This document shows positions 8,378-17,629 of a stretch of DNA of 64,000 bases, in pieces. The DNA is from Robertmurraya andreesenii. GTDB lineage: Bacteria; Bacillota; Bacilli; Bacillales; Cytobacillaceae. Position 1 is the first letter of the stretch. Every line of letters starts with the position of its first letter. The notes under the pieces were generated by a model that was given only the letters and a program-made list of their open reading frames with translations, made no database searches and was not told the origin of the DNA. Location: assembly GCF_030813005.1 (NCBI RefSeq), contig NZ_JAUSTU010000007.1:119574-183573 (forward strand). Reading direction: 5' to 3'. The position numbers and the translations under genes were made by a program.

Positions 8378-9594
8378 CTTATCCTAGTGATTGGAGTGAA
8401 AGCATTCTTGATGATGTCATTAAAATAAAAAGGGGTGCATCCCCTCGTCCAATAGAGAGTTATTTAACTTTCAGTTCATCAGGAGTGAACTGGATTAAAA
8501 TTGGCGATGCCCCACAAGATGGGAAATATATTATTTCTACGGCAGAGAAAATAACAAAAGATGGGGCTAAGCGTTCGGTACGGGTATGTCCAGGTGATTT
8601 TATTTTATCAAATTCAATGAGTTTTGGGAGACCCTACCTTTTAAAAATTGATGGGTGCATACATGACGGATGGTTAAGGCTATACGATTTTCAAAATGAA
8701 GTTGATAAGGACTTTCTTTATTATTTGCTTTCATCATCAAGTGTCAAGGGGCAATATGATTCTTTTGCTGCCGGAAGTGGAGTCCAAAATCTTAATAAAG
8801 AGGTTGTAAAAAAAGTACAAGTTCATTTACCCTTGCTCGCTGAACAACAAGCCATCGCCTCTGTTCTATCCGACTTCGATGAGCATATCAATAATCTAGC
8901 AAAGCTTATCGAAAAGAAAAAAGCTATCCGTGATGGTGCTTTGGAGGATTTGGTTAGTGGCAAAACTAGGGTTGATGGTTTTGAAAAGGAATGGGAAACT
9001 GTTTCTTTTAACCAAGTGATTAAACCAAAAGCAAGAATTGGATGGCAAGGTTTAAAAAAGGAAGAGTATTTAAGAAGTGGATACAGTTATTTAATTGGGG
9101 GCACTGATTTCCATAATGGAAAGGTCAATCTGGAGAACATATCATACGTATCAAAAGAACGATACGATATGGATTCAAATATTCAAGTCGAGTCAAATAA
9201 TGTACTGGTAACAAAGGATGGAACGATTGGTAAGGTAGCACTGGTTCCTAAATTGGATAAACCAGCAACTCTGAATAGCGGAGTTTTTGTTTTCAGAACA
9301 ACGTCTAGCCTTCTTCCAACGTTTCTCTATAGAGTTTTGTTGTCCTCAATTTTTAAAGAGTTTATTAATACATTGTCCGCAGGTTCTACAATAAAGCATC
9401 TATATCAAAAAGATTTAAGTAATTTTGAGTTTAGAATGCCACAGGATATCAGAGAACAACAAGCCATCGCCTCTGTCTTAACAGCTATGGATGAAGAAAT
9501 CGAATCTCTCGAAATAGAAAAAGAGAAGATAATGGGAATTAGAGAAGGTGCAATGGATGACCTTTTAACAGGCCGTGTGCGTCTTAAATTATAG
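8371..9594 (+). CDS. hsdS: Type I restriction-modification specificity subunit HsdS
   Basis: DNA recognition subunit with two target-recognition domains (about residues 1-160 and 205-360). Each is followed by a conserved helical spacer that begins EQQAIASVL and ends near AMDDLLTGR or ALEDLVSGK. The two-domain architecture predicts a bipartite target, but the sequence recognised cannot be read from the protein. The start ATG overlaps the hsdM stop. The gene is full length (407 aa). A repeated DNA segment in the two spacers could support domain exchange. Confidence 0.92.
   Translation: MVAYPSDWSESILDDVIKIKRGASPRPIESYLTFSSSGVNWIKIGDAPQDGKYIISTAEKITKDGAKRSVRVCPGDFILSNSMSFGRPYLLKIDGCIHDGWLRLYDFQNEVDKDFLYYLLSSSSVKGQYDSFAAGSGVQNLNKEVVKKVQVHLPLLAEQQAIASVLSDFDEHINNLAKLIEKKKAIRDGALEDLVSGKTRVDGFEKEWETVSFNQVIKPKARIGWQGLKKEEYLRSGYSYLIGGTDFHNGKVNLENISYVSKERYDMDSNIQVESNNVLVTKDGTIGKVALVPKLDKPATLNSGVFVFRTTSSLLPTFLYRVLLSSIFKEFINTLSAGSTIKHLYQKDLSNFEFRMPQDIREQQAIASVLTAMDEEIESLEIEKEKIMGIREGAMDDLLTGRVRLKL
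8842..9476 (+). repeat. Exact 23-bp direct repeat within hsdS spacers
   Basis: Copies at 8842-8864 and 9454-9476 (begin GAACAACAAGCCATCGCCTC) encode EQQAIAS in each conserved spacer. The exact nucleotide identity goes beyond protein conservation and gives a substrate for homologous exchange of target-recognition domains. Confidence 0.8.
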
Positions 9595-9607
9595 GGAGGT
9601 TAAGTTT

Positions 9608-12600
9608 ATGTCTGTTGATTTAGAAAGAAAATTACAAAATAAGGTCCTCCACTGGTTAATAGATAAAGAAAAAGACGGTGGTTTAGGCTACACATATCTT
9701 GGCAACCTTGAAGATCAAGACAACACACCAGTTAAAGAGGACTTGCTAAAGAAGAATCTAGAAAAGCGCGGTTATACGAAAGACCAAATTTCAAAAGCAG
9801 TAAATGAACTTGTTACTAAGGCAAGTAATCAAGTGGATAGCTTATATCAAACCAATAAAGAGGTCTATTCCCTACTTCGTTACGGAAAGCAAGGTGTAAA
9901 GGACGATAATAAAAATCGTCAAACTGTGCATTATATCGACTGGGATAATGTAGAGAATAATGATTTTTATGTTGCTGAAGAAGTAAGTGTACTTTGTTTT
10001 AATCAGATAGAAAGAAAACGTCCTGATGTGGTGCTGTATATAAACGGCATCGCTCTAGGCGTATTTGAGTTAAAGCGTTCATGCGTTAGTATTGGCGAAG
10101 GTATTCGTCAAAATCTTACAAATCAAAAAAAAGAGTATATTCAGCCTTTTTTTAGTACCGTTCAATTAATTTTTGCAGGTAATGAGGCAGAGGGGCTTAA
10201 GTACGGTACTACCGAAACGGCTGAAAAGTATTTTCTTAAATGGAAAGAAGATATCAAAGCCACCGATGACCTTTCCGCAACTATCAAGGATATTCAATCT
10301 AAAGAAAAGAATAAGCTAAGAGATGCTATAGTCTCTCTTTGTCAAAAAGAACGTTTTTTATCGTTGATTTATGACTTCATTATCTTTGATGCTGGAGTGA
10401 AGAAGGTTACAAGACATAATCAATACTTTGCAAATATTGCTGCAAGGAAAAGGATTATTGAAAAAGAGGGAGGTATCATTTGGAATACACAAGGTTCCGG
10501 TAAGTCGTTGATAATGGTTTGGCTGGCTAAGTGGATTATTGAAAATTTGGCAGATAGCCGTGTAGTTATCATTACAGACCGTGATGAGCTTGATGACCAA
10601 ATAGAGAGCCTATTTATTGATGTTAATGAGAAAGTTAAAAGAGCAAAGAGTTGCTCTGATTTAAGAGAAATACTAAATAAAAATGATGATTCTATCATAT
10701 GCTCTTTAATTCATAAGTATGGACACAATGCAGGTAAACAATCCGATGTGGATCAGTATCGGAAAGAGTTATTAAAGGACTTACCTGCTGACTTTAAGGC
10801 AAAAGGAAACATTATTGCCTTTATTGACGAATGCCACCGTACAAACTCGGGGAAATTACACGAGGCTGTTAAAGTATTGATGCCTGAAGCAGTGCTTATA
10901 GGTTTTACAGGAACACCGCTACTTAAAAAGGACAAGAAAACCAGCCTTGAAACATTTGGATCGTATATTCACACTTATAAATTTGATGAGGGTGTGGAAG
11001 ATGGCGTTGTTCTTGATTTGCGTTATGAGGCAAGAGATGTTGACCAAGATCTATCCAATAAGGAAAAGGTAGATTTGTGGTTTGATAATAAAACCTTTGG
11101 TCTTACTGAAAGAGCAAAGACAAATTTAAAACAGAGTTGGACTTCAATCAATAAACTATATAGTTCAAGACAAAGACTTGAGAAAATTGCAGGGGACATT
11201 ATCTTTGATATGAATTTAAAACCGCGCCTTAAAAATGAACGTGGAACGGCTATGCTGGTTGCCAACAGTATATACGAGGCTTGTAGATATTGGGATATCT
11301 TTACTAGCAATGGCTTTAATAGGTGTGCTGTTGTCACCTCTTACGAACCTTCAGCCGCTAGTGTAAGAACTGCTACGAGCGACTTAAGTCAAGAGGGTGA
11401 GGAAGAATATAAGAAGTCTATTTATGAGCGGATGCTTAGAGGTAAAAAACTATCCGAGTTCGAAAAAGAAGTAAAAGAACAATTCAAAAAAGAACCCGCT
11501 AAAATGAAGTTACTTATTGTGGTGGACAAACTATTAACAGGTTTTGATGCACCAAGTGCCACTTATCTATATATTGATAAATCTATGCGTGATCATGACT
11601 TGTTCCAAGCAATCTGTCGAGTTAATAGACCGGATGGTGAGGATAAAGACTATGGTTACATTGTAGATTATATGGATTTGTTCCGTAATGTACAGTTGGC
11701 AGTTGCCGATTATACAACTGAGGCTTTCGATAACTTTGATAAAGAAGATGTTGAAGGACTTATTAAGAATCGTTATGATGAAGCCAAATCTGAAATGGTA
11801 GGTGCAATTGCATCACTTAAGGATTTGCTGGAAAATGTAAATGATCCGAAAGAGGATACTGATTATATTGAATATTTCTGTGGTGAAAATAGTGAGGATG
11901 ATGAGAGAATAGGTCGTAGGGATATATTATACGCTCTTACTGCATCCCTGACTCGTTCCTTTGCAAATTGCTGTGATAAACTTGTGAGCAACTATGGTTA
12001 TTCAGATAATCAAGTTAACCAGCTTAGAAGTGATATTTCTGGATATAACAAAATAAAAGAAATGATTAAACTTGCTAGTTGTGATTATATTGACTTGAAG
12101 CCGTATGAGGCGGATATGCGTTATATCTTGGACACCTACATTCGTGCCGAAGATTCTAAGGTTGTAAGCGAACTTGCCAATATGCCATTGGTTGAGTTGC
12201 TATTAAATAATACAACTACAACACCAATAGATGCATTAGTGAAAGAACTTCCAGGAAGCGATAATGCTAAAGCGGAGATAATTGAAAATAACTTGCAACA
12301 TGAAATTGTTAAGAAGATGTCATCAAATAAAGTCTACTATGGTAAGCTATCGGAAATGCTCCAAATAGTTATTGATCAAAGACGAATTGAGGCTATGAGT
12401 TATGAGGAGTATCTGCGTCAAGTGGTAGAACTAGCACAAGCGATTTTACGTCCGGAAGAAAATTCTGATTATCCTGATGCTATTAAGAAAAGCGAAGCCA
12501 GAAGAGCTTTCTTTGATTACTTTGATAGAGATGAAAAACTGGCTATAAATAGTGACAATGCTATCCGTAATGCAATACGTCCTGATTGGAAGCGAAATTT

Positions 12601-12733
12601 CCAGAAACAACAAAATATAAGACTTGCTATATATCAAAATTTATTGGTATATGGTTATGACGAAGATGTAGCAACTGAAAAAACAAATGCCGTCTTCGAA
12701 ATAGCTGAAAGACAGGGAGAATACGATGTGTAA
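9608..12733 (+). CDS. hsdR: Type I restriction endonuclease/translocase subunit HsdR
   Basis: ATP-driven translocase and nuclease that cuts unmethylated DNA. Seen: the PD-(D/E)xK nuclease at residues 140-156 (D140, E154, K156 in PDVVLY and FELKR); Walker A TQGSGKS at residues 294-300; DECH box at 407-410; SFTGTP-like motif TGTPL; and helicase domain 2 around KLLTGFDAPS and QAICRVNRP. 1041 aa is the normal length. Start ATG 9608 has an AGGGAGG site upstream; the in-frame start at 9575 lies inside hsdS. All catalytic motifs are intact, so restriction should be functional. Confidence 0.93.
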   Translation: MSVDLERKLQNKVLHWLIDKEKDGGLGYTYLGNLEDQDNTPVKEDLLKKNLEKRGYTKDQISKAVNELVTKASNQVDSLYQTNKEVYSLLRYGKQGVKDDNKNRQTVHYIDWDNVENNDFYVAEEVSVLCFNQIERKRPDVVLYINGIALGVFELKRSCVSIGEGIRQNLTNQKKEYIQPFFSTVQLIFAGNEAEGLKYGTTETAEKYFLKWKEDIKATDDLSATIKDIQSKEKNKLRDAIVSLCQKERFLSLIYDFIIFDAGVKKVTRHNQYFANIAARKRIIEKEGGIIWNTQGSGKSLIMVWLAKWIIENLADSRVVIITDRDELDDQIESLFIDVNEKVKRAKSCSDLREILNKNDDSIICSLIHKYGHNAGKQSDVDQYRKELLKDLPADFKAKGNIIAFIDECHRTNSGKLHEAVKVLMPEAVLIGFTGTPLLKKDKKTSLETFGSYIHTYKFDEGVEDGVVLDLRYEARDVDQDLSNKEKVDLWFDNKTFGLTERAKTNLKQSWTSINKLYSSRQRLEKIAGDIIFDMNLKPRLKNERGTAMLVANSIYEACRYWDIFTSNGFNRCAVVTSYEPSAASVRTATSDLSQEGEEEYKKSIYERMLRGKKLSEFEKEVKEQFKKEPAKMKLLIVVDKLLTGFDAPSATYLYIDKSMRDHDLFQAICRVNRPDGEDKDYGYIVDYMDLFRNVQLAVADYTTEAFDNFDKEDVEGLIKNRYDEAKSEMVGAIASLKDLLENVNDPKEDTDYIEYFCGENSEDDERIGRRDILYALTASLTRSFANCCDKLVSNYGYSDNQVNQLRSDISGYNKIKEMIKLASCDYIDLKPYEADMRYILDTYIRAEDSKVVSELANMPLVELLLNNTTTTPIDALVKELPGSDNAKAEIIENNLQHEIVKKMSSNKVYYGKLSEMLQIVIDQRRIEAMSYEEYLRQVVELAQAILRPEENSDYPDAIKKSEARRAFFDYFDRDEKLAINSDNAIRNAIRPDWKRNFQKQQNIRLAIYQNLLVYGYDEDVATEKTNAVFEIAERQGEYDV

Positions 12734-13478
12734 TGAAGTAATCATTGGCGGTATGCCAATAGAGATTATCAAAAAGCAAAATCTTAAAAATCTTTATATA
12801 AGGGTTAATCCCCCAGAAGGAAATGTAACCGTCAGCACTCCTAGTGATTATCCTGATGAAGAAATAAGGCTTTTTGTTTTAAAGAAAATGCCGGAGATTA
12901 CAAAGGTGAGAGATAGGATGTTGTCACAACCACGTCAAACTGAACGTGAATATGTGTCTGGCGAATCACATTATTTATGGGGAAAGCCTTATCGGTTGCA
13001 GGTCGTTTATGAAGGAAACAAATACGAAATTACTAAACTACCAAATAAAATAATTTTAACTGCTCCCGAAAGATCAACCAAGGAATCTAGGGAGAGGGCT
13101 TTTAACGAATGGTACAGAGAAGAACTTAAACGAGTATTGAATGGTGTGGTTTCGAGGTGCGAGGCAAAGACAAACCTTTATGCTAATGAATACAAAATAA
13201 AAAACATGAGGACAAAATGGGGTACTTGTAACATTGATAAAAAAAGAATATGGATTAATTTGCAGCTTGCTAAAAAGCCGGTCGAATGTCTTGAGTATGT
13301 GGTTATACATGAACTAGTACACTTGATAGAAAAGAATCACACCCATAGATTTCATGCTCTTGTTGAGGAGTTCTACCCTACCTGGAAAGAGGCAAGAAAG
13401 CTATTAGCAGAGCTGCCTTTAGATTATATTGAAAAAGGGGAGTGGGTAGAGAATGAAGAGCAAAATAACATCGAGTGA
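12726..13478 (+). CDS. YgjP/DUF45-type zinc metallopeptidase (SprT-like) in restriction operon
   Basis: A 250-residue protein with the zinc motif HELVHLIEKNH (two His plus catalytic Glu) and a downstream third His ligand. It also has the family motif MRTKWGTCN and the WYREEL segment typical of YgjP/DUF45 proteins. This family is often encoded beside type I restriction genes, where its role is not settled; regulation or turnover of subunits is one suggestion. It overlaps the hsdR end by 8 bp and the next gene by 26 bp, so the three genes are translationally coupled. No signal peptide is seen, so it should be cytoplasmic. Confidence 0.85.
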   Translation: MCNEVIIGGMPIEIIKKQNLKNLYIRVNPPEGNVTVSTPSDYPDEEIRLFVLKKMPEITKVRDRMLSQPRQTEREYVSGESHYLWGKPYRLQVVYEGNKYEITKLPNKIILTAPERSTKESRERAFNEWYREELKRVLNGVVSRCEAKTNLYANEYKIKNMRTKWGTCNIDKKRIWINLQLAKKPVECLEYVVIHELVHLIEKNHTHRFHALVEEFYPTWKEARKLLAELPLDYIEKGEWVENEEQNNIE

Positions 13479-15039
13479 TATTTTTGATATTAATAAAAAA
13501 TCGGGCGCATTGATACTTGGAAAGAATCGACTTGATGATTATGCAACTAAATTTCTAACAAAATATTGTAAGCAGGCATTGGTTGATCCAATGCCTCTTC
13601 CAGTTGAGGAGATTCTTCAGGATATGGGACTAACAGTACAAGAAGTTTCCTTATCTAGCAATTTAGATGTTTTTGGTTGTTGTTTGCTATTAGATGCACA
13701 TATAGATGTTTATGACCAAGAAACAAGGCAATATACATCAACTGCTTTTAATGCTGGAACTGTATTGATTGATCCATTATCTGAAGCTGTATTTGGTGAA
13801 GGTTCGAGAAGAAACACACTAATCCATGAGGCACTGCATTGGGAAAAAGATAAAAGATATTTTGAAATCCTTGAGATAAAAAGTAAAAACGCATCTGAAA
13901 AGCTATACCCTATTTTATGCCGTCAATCTGAGACTTTCTATACTCCACCTGAGGGAAAGAACACAAAAGAAAATGAAGTAAGGTGGTTGGAATGGCAGGC
14001 ACATAGATTAGCACCAAGGGTACTTATGCCAAAAAACAGCTTTAAAAAGAAGGCACTGGAGTTTATTCAACAATATAAAGAGGCTGGAGAAAATGTTATA
14101 TTATCGTGTGACACTTTGATTGAAGATTTAAGTATCTTCTTTAAAACGTCACGGTTATCAGTAAAATATAGATTGATTGAGGTTGGTCTCAAAGATACAA
14201 TTTCAAGGTTTTCAGATTATGAAGATGTCTATGAAGAAATCAATAGCAATAAAGATTTTGTCAAATTAACCCCAGTAGAAGCATTAAAGATTGTTGACAC
14301 AGATTCAGTGCTTAAAGGGTGGATAAGCGATGGACGATTTGTTTATGCTGACGGGTACTTTGTTCTCGCTGACATCCAGTATGTAAAACAAAAAGATGGA
14401 GTACTTCATTTAACTGCTAAAGCAAAGAAAAATCTTGCAAAATGTGTTATTAATATTCGTGAGCAAAAGTTTACTACATATGAAAATGCCGATAAGGATT
14501 TTCTTGGTTATGCGGTACTTAGAAAAGTAGAAGGAATTGACAATAGACTTCTTACATTCCATCCAAAGTATCAGTCTTCTTTAATGTGTGAACCAGAAGA
14601 GGCTTACCAAGCATTTTATAAACAGTTAGCTTCTTATGATGAACAAGAAGAAATTGAACTTATGAAGATGATAGGAGACCCAACTAAATCACTGTGTGAG
14701 TGTTTATGGTTTTTGATGGAGAATAGAAAATGGAACTATCCTAAGCAATTTAACGAAGAGACAGGGCTGCACATAAACTATCATGGTAAAATTAAGAAAA
14801 ATAACTATAACAACATGACTACTAATGTTTTGATGGCGATTTGTGTAGCCATGAGATTAAGTTCGAGAATAACACAAAAGTTATTTGATAAATCAAATAA
14901 CAAATTAAATTATTATTCTGATCCTGATAAAACCTATATTCGTATAATGGATACTATGCCAGGACTGTCGCTTGACGATTTCAATGGAGTCTTAGGGCAG
15001 TTTGGAATACCTGAACTAGGTAGTGAAATAAAAATTTAA
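13453..15039 (+). CDS. ImmA/IrrE-family metallopeptidase-like protein, large form
   Basis: A 528-residue protein. The centre carries the zinc-peptidase helix NTLIHEALHWEKDKRY (HExxH) and a downstream WLEWQAHRLAPRVLMP segment typical of ImmA/IrrE peptidases. These cut repressors in mobile elements (ImmA of ICEBs1) or DdrO (IrrE). Unlike small ImmA proteins it has a C-terminal region of about 270 residues that I do not recognise and no N-terminal XRE domain. It is the last gene of the cluster and is followed by a strong terminator. It may cleave a regulator of this operon or of the phage; no target is visible in the sequence. Confidence 0.75.
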   Translation: MKSKITSSDIFDINKKSGALILGKNRLDDYATKFLTKYCKQALVDPMPLPVEEILQDMGLTVQEVSLSSNLDVFGCCLLLDAHIDVYDQETRQYTSTAFNAGTVLIDPLSEAVFGEGSRRNTLIHEALHWEKDKRYFEILEIKSKNASEKLYPILCRQSETFYTPPEGKNTKENEVRWLEWQAHRLAPRVLMPKNSFKKKALEFIQQYKEAGENVILSCDTLIEDLSIFFKTSRLSVKYRLIEVGLKDTISRFSDYEDVYEEINSNKDFVKLTPVEALKIVDTDSVLKGWISDGRFVYADGYFVLADIQYVKQKDGVLHLTAKAKKNLAKCVINIREQKFTTYENADKDFLGYAVLRKVEGIDNRLLTFHPKYQSSLMCEPEEAYQAFYKQLASYDEQEEIELMKMIGDPTKSLCECLWFLMENRKWNYPKQFNEETGLHINYHGKIKKNNYNNMTTNVLMAICVAMRLSSRITQKLFDKSNNKLNYYSDPDKTYIRIMDTMPGLSLDDFNGVLGQFGIPELGSEIKI

Positions 15040-15048
15040 AAGTTCGTT

Positions 15049-15151
15049 AACTCGTTGAGTTGGTTTTGAACCCCGAAAGGGGTTCTTTTTTTTTGCTTAA
15101 AATTGAAAAACCCCCATTTATAAGGAAACAAAAGCCAACTCGATGAGTTGG
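15049..15151 (+). repeat. Two palindromic CAACTC-GAGTTG elements around a terminator
   Basis: AACTCGTTGAGTTGG (15049-15063) and CCAACTCGATGAGTTGG (15135-15151) are near-perfect dyads. They flank the terminator at 15068-15094, and each could bind a dimeric regulator. Confidence 0.6.
15068..15094 (+). terminator. Strong intrinsic terminator ending the restriction cluster
   Basis: GAACCCC-GAAA-GGGGTTC is a perfect 7-bp stem with a GAAA tetraloop followed by a run of T. It lies 29 bp after the last cargo gene and isolates the cluster from phage early genes. From here to 15408 no gene is seen. Confidence 0.92.
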
Positions 15152-15377
15152 TCGCTGAATTTTGAAATCCTTTATGTTTATAAGTGTAAGGCACAGGTCT
15201 TACAAAAATTTAAATACGTCTAAAGCTGGCCAGCAGAAGACGGTGGATACATAAATGAATCGAAGATAGTCAATGAAGGGCTATTGGAAAAGTTTATGCT
15301 CCTCCGTTTTATTTCCTATGCACATTTTCGGGAAGTAACTCTGTTGGTCATTTTTTCTAAGACTCATTAGTACTCCG

Positions 15378-15393
15378 CCGTCTTGCAAGACGG
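15378..15393 (+). promoter_or_regulatory. Perfect 16-bp palindrome directly upstream of the first phage early gene
   Basis: CCGTCTTGCAAGACGG is fully self-complementary and ends just before the ribosome site (GAAAAGGAG) of the gene at 15409. It could be an operator or an mRNA hairpin that gates translation. Confidence 0.6.
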
Positions 15394-15408
15394 GAAAAGG
15401 AGAATCTA

Positions 15409-15933
15409 ATGAGATTTTCAGTAAGGTATGAAGAAAAAATTCAAACAATCGAGCTTAATGATGAAGAAACCGAGCAAATGTGGGTTAGTCTGTCCCTTGT
15501 AGGTGAAGGACTTTCCAAATCAAATAAAGAGCGCTTAATTCAAGATGCTTTTAACGATAAGTATAACAAACCCGACTACAATAACTGGCATAAATTTGAT
15601 AGACACAGAGGGATGCCAAAAAAACCATTCCGTAAGGACGACGAATCCGAGGATGCAACGGATCATATGGACTATCTCCCCGATAATTCCCATGAAGTGG
15701 CACGAAATAAAAAGGAAGATTATGAATATTACTGTGAGATTATTCGTTCCATTCTCAAGCCGAAACATTCAGAACCTTTTATTGCTGTATATCTTGATGG
15801 CATGACAATGACCGAGTATGCAGAGCGAGAAGGCGTTAGTAAAAGTGCTATTTCACATCGCTTGGCTACCGCTAAGAAGAATTTAAAAAAAGTTTTTCCT
15901 GAATCCTCAACTTTCCCCTCTTGCCACGGCTAA
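15409..15933 (+). CDS. Sigma-70 region 4-like HTH protein (phage early regulator)
   Basis: 174 residues. The C-terminal part (MTEYAEREGVSKSAISHRLA) is a sigma-region-4-type helix-turn-helix; the middle is charged and acidic. No region 2 is present, so it is not a full sigma factor. Such proteins sit at the head of early operons in Firmicute phages, where they act as DNA-binding regulators. The start ATG has AAAAGGAG upstream. Its 3' end (SST...CHG-stop) resembles fragments found at two other module junctions of this prophage. Confidence 0.75.
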   Translation: MRFSVRYEEKIQTIELNDEETEQMWVSLSLVGEGLSKSNKERLIQDAFNDKYNKPDYNNWHKFDRHRGMPKKPFRKDDESEDATDHMDYLPDNSHEVARNKKEDYEYYCEIIRSILKPKHSEPFIAVYLDGMTMTEYAEREGVSKSAISHRLATAKKNLKKVFPESSTFPSCHG

Positions 15934-15979
15934 TAGATAGAGGGCAGCACATAAACGCTCTCGGAAAGAGGTGAAGAAC

Positions 15980-16198
15980 ATGAAACACAACTTGAAAATC
16001 AGTGTTTCAAAAACTCCACAGTCTGGCGGGATTGTCTCCTGTCGTAATGTCACTATAAGGGAGCGTTTCCTACGTTTCTTACTTGGTGATAAGCAGAAAC
16101 TGACTATCCTTGTCCCGGGTGACACCGTAAAGGAACTCGCCATTAGTGAGATTAAGGAGGGAGGATTAAACCATGAGCAAAATCAAACTTCTTCTTGA
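15980..16198 (+). CDS. Small conserved phage protein of unknown function
   Basis: 72 residues beginning MKHNLKISVSKT, basic, with IRERFLRFLLGDKQK in the middle and a predicted beta-rich end. The start is ATG 15980, about 9 nt after GAGG (15967-15970); GTG 15971 lies inside that spacing. It overlaps the next gene by 26 bp, which suggests coupled translation. I recognise no function; the position between an early regulator and the DUF2800 gene suggests a role in early replication or takeover. Confidence 0.6.
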   Translation: MKHNLKISVSKTPQSGGIVSCRNVTIRERFLRFLLGDKQKLTILVPGDTVKELAISEIKEGGLNHEQNQTSS

Positions 16199-16496
16199 TG
16201 TGGTTTCTGATATGCGCTCTTTGGCAGACAGTATACAAGCGGTTGCTGATGCAATGGCGGGCAATGAACCAGTCGAAGCAAAAGAACCTACTTCATCTGT
16301 AAAAGAACCTGCGCCAAAGAAAAAGGAGATCACTCTGGAGGAAGTAAGAGCAAAACTCGCTGAAAAGAGCCAAGCCGGTCTTACTGCCCAAGTGAGAGAA
16401 ATCATCCAAAAATACGGTGGCTCTAAATTAAGCGAAGTTGACCCGAAACATTATGCAGATATGTTGAAAGATGCGGAGGTACTAGGGAATGAGTGA
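16173..16496 (+). CDS. Hypothetical phage protein with helical N-terminus and C-terminal LEEVR domain
   Basis: 107 residues. The N-terminal helix (LLDVVSDMRSLADSIQAVADAM) is followed by a proline/lysine-rich linker. The C-terminal ITLEEVRAKLAEKSQAGLTA-type segment resembles small phage replication-accessory proteins. It overlaps both neighbours (26 bp upstream, 8 bp downstream), so it is part of one translation unit with DUF2800 and DUF2815 proteins. No enzymatic motif is seen. Confidence 0.6.
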   Translation: MSKIKLLLDVVSDMRSLADSIQAVADAMAGNEPVEAKEPTSSVKEPAPKKKEITLEEVRAKLAEKSQAGLTAQVREIIQKYGGSKLSEVDPKHYADMLKDAEVLGNE

Positions 16497-17625
16497 TCAC
16501 GCAGTACTTTCCGCATCAGGATCCCATAGGTGGCTTAATTGTCTACCATCTGCAAGATTGGAACTGGAATTTGAAAATAGCGAATCCAATGCAGCCGCTG
16601 AAGGTACCGCCGCCCATGCTCTCTGTGAACATAAACTTAAAAAAGCACTTCACATGAGAAGTAAACTGCCAGTCTCGGCTTATAACACCGATGAGATGGA
16701 AGAACACAGCGATGCCTATGTGGAATTTGTAATGGAGCAGCTTGAACTGGCGAAACAAAGCTGTACGGACCCGTTAATACTTATTGAACAACGTCTTGAT
16801 TTTTCCTGCTATGTTCCGCAGGGGTTTGGAACTGGTGACTGCATTATTATTGGAGATAAAAATCTTCATATTATCGATTTTAAGTACGGCATGGGTGTGT
16901 TAGTAGATGCGGTGGATAATCCGCAGATGAAATTATATGCCCTTGGTGCTTTGGAAATCTACGATAGCCTGTATGACATCGAGGAGGTTTCCATGACCAT
17001 CTTCCAACCCCGCAGGGAAAATGTCAGCACATGGACAATCCCGGTAAAGGAATTAAAAAACTGGGCAGAAAACGAACTGAGACCAAAGGCCAAAAAAGCT
17101 TATGAAGGCGAAGGTGACTACCTTCCAGGTGAATGGTGTACTTTCTGTCGAGCGGCTGTTAAATGCCGTGCAAGAGCAGAAGAAAAGCTGAAATTAGCAC
17201 AGATGGAATTTAAACTGCCACCCCTGCTTACGGATTCTGAAATTGAGGAAGTTCTCTCTAAATTGTCCGACCTTACAAAATGGGCAAATGAAATCATTGC
17301 TTATGCCACGGATGCTGCCGTTAATCACGGGAAAGAGTGGCCTGGTTTTAAGGTTGTCGAGGGCAGATCTGTCCGCAAATATAAGGACGAAGAAGCTGTG
17401 GCTGAAGCTGCTAAAGCAAACGGCTATAAGGATATCTACCGCCATAGTCTTATTACCTTAACGGAAATGCAGAAGCTGATGGGCAAAAAGAAATTTGAGC
17501 AGATTCTCGGTGGTCTCATACATAAACCACCAGGTAAGCCAACGCTGGTTCCGCTTTCGGATAAGCGGCAGGCTATGAATATATCAAACGTAAAAAACGA
17601 ATTTAACGAGATAACGGAGGAATAG
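16489..17625 (+). CDS. DUF2800 protein (PD-(D/E)xK exonuclease-like)
   Basis: 378 residues. Seen: LIEQRLDF, then LHIIDFKYGMGVLVDA with a D-x-K core, then NPQMKLYALGAL, the arrangement of RecB/Cas4-like nucleases. Near residues 215-225 WCTFCRAAVKCRARA supplies closely spaced cysteines that may bind an Fe-S cluster. The family occurs beside DUF2815 and phage DNA polymerase, as here, and probably acts in phage recombination or end processing. Its start overlaps the previous gene; the next gene begins 4 bp after its stop. Confidence 0.75.
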   Translation: MSDHAVLSASGSHRWLNCLPSARLELEFENSESNAAAEGTAAHALCEHKLKKALHMRSKLPVSAYNTDEMEEHSDAYVEFVMEQLELAKQSCTDPLILIEQRLDFSCYVPQGFGTGDCIIIGDKNLHIIDFKYGMGVLVDAVDNPQMKLYALGALEIYDSLYDIEEVSMTIFQPRRENVSTWTIPVKELKNWAENELRPKAKKAYEGEGDYLPGEWCTFCRAAVKCRARAEEKLKLAQMEFKLPPLLTDSEIEEVLSKLSDLTKWANEIIAYATDAAVNHGKEWPGFKVVEGRSVRKYKDEEAVAEAAKANGYKDIYRHSLITLTEMQKLMGKKKFEQILGGLIHKPPGKPTLVPLSDKRQAMNISNVKNEFNEITEE

Positions 17626-17629
17626 GAAT

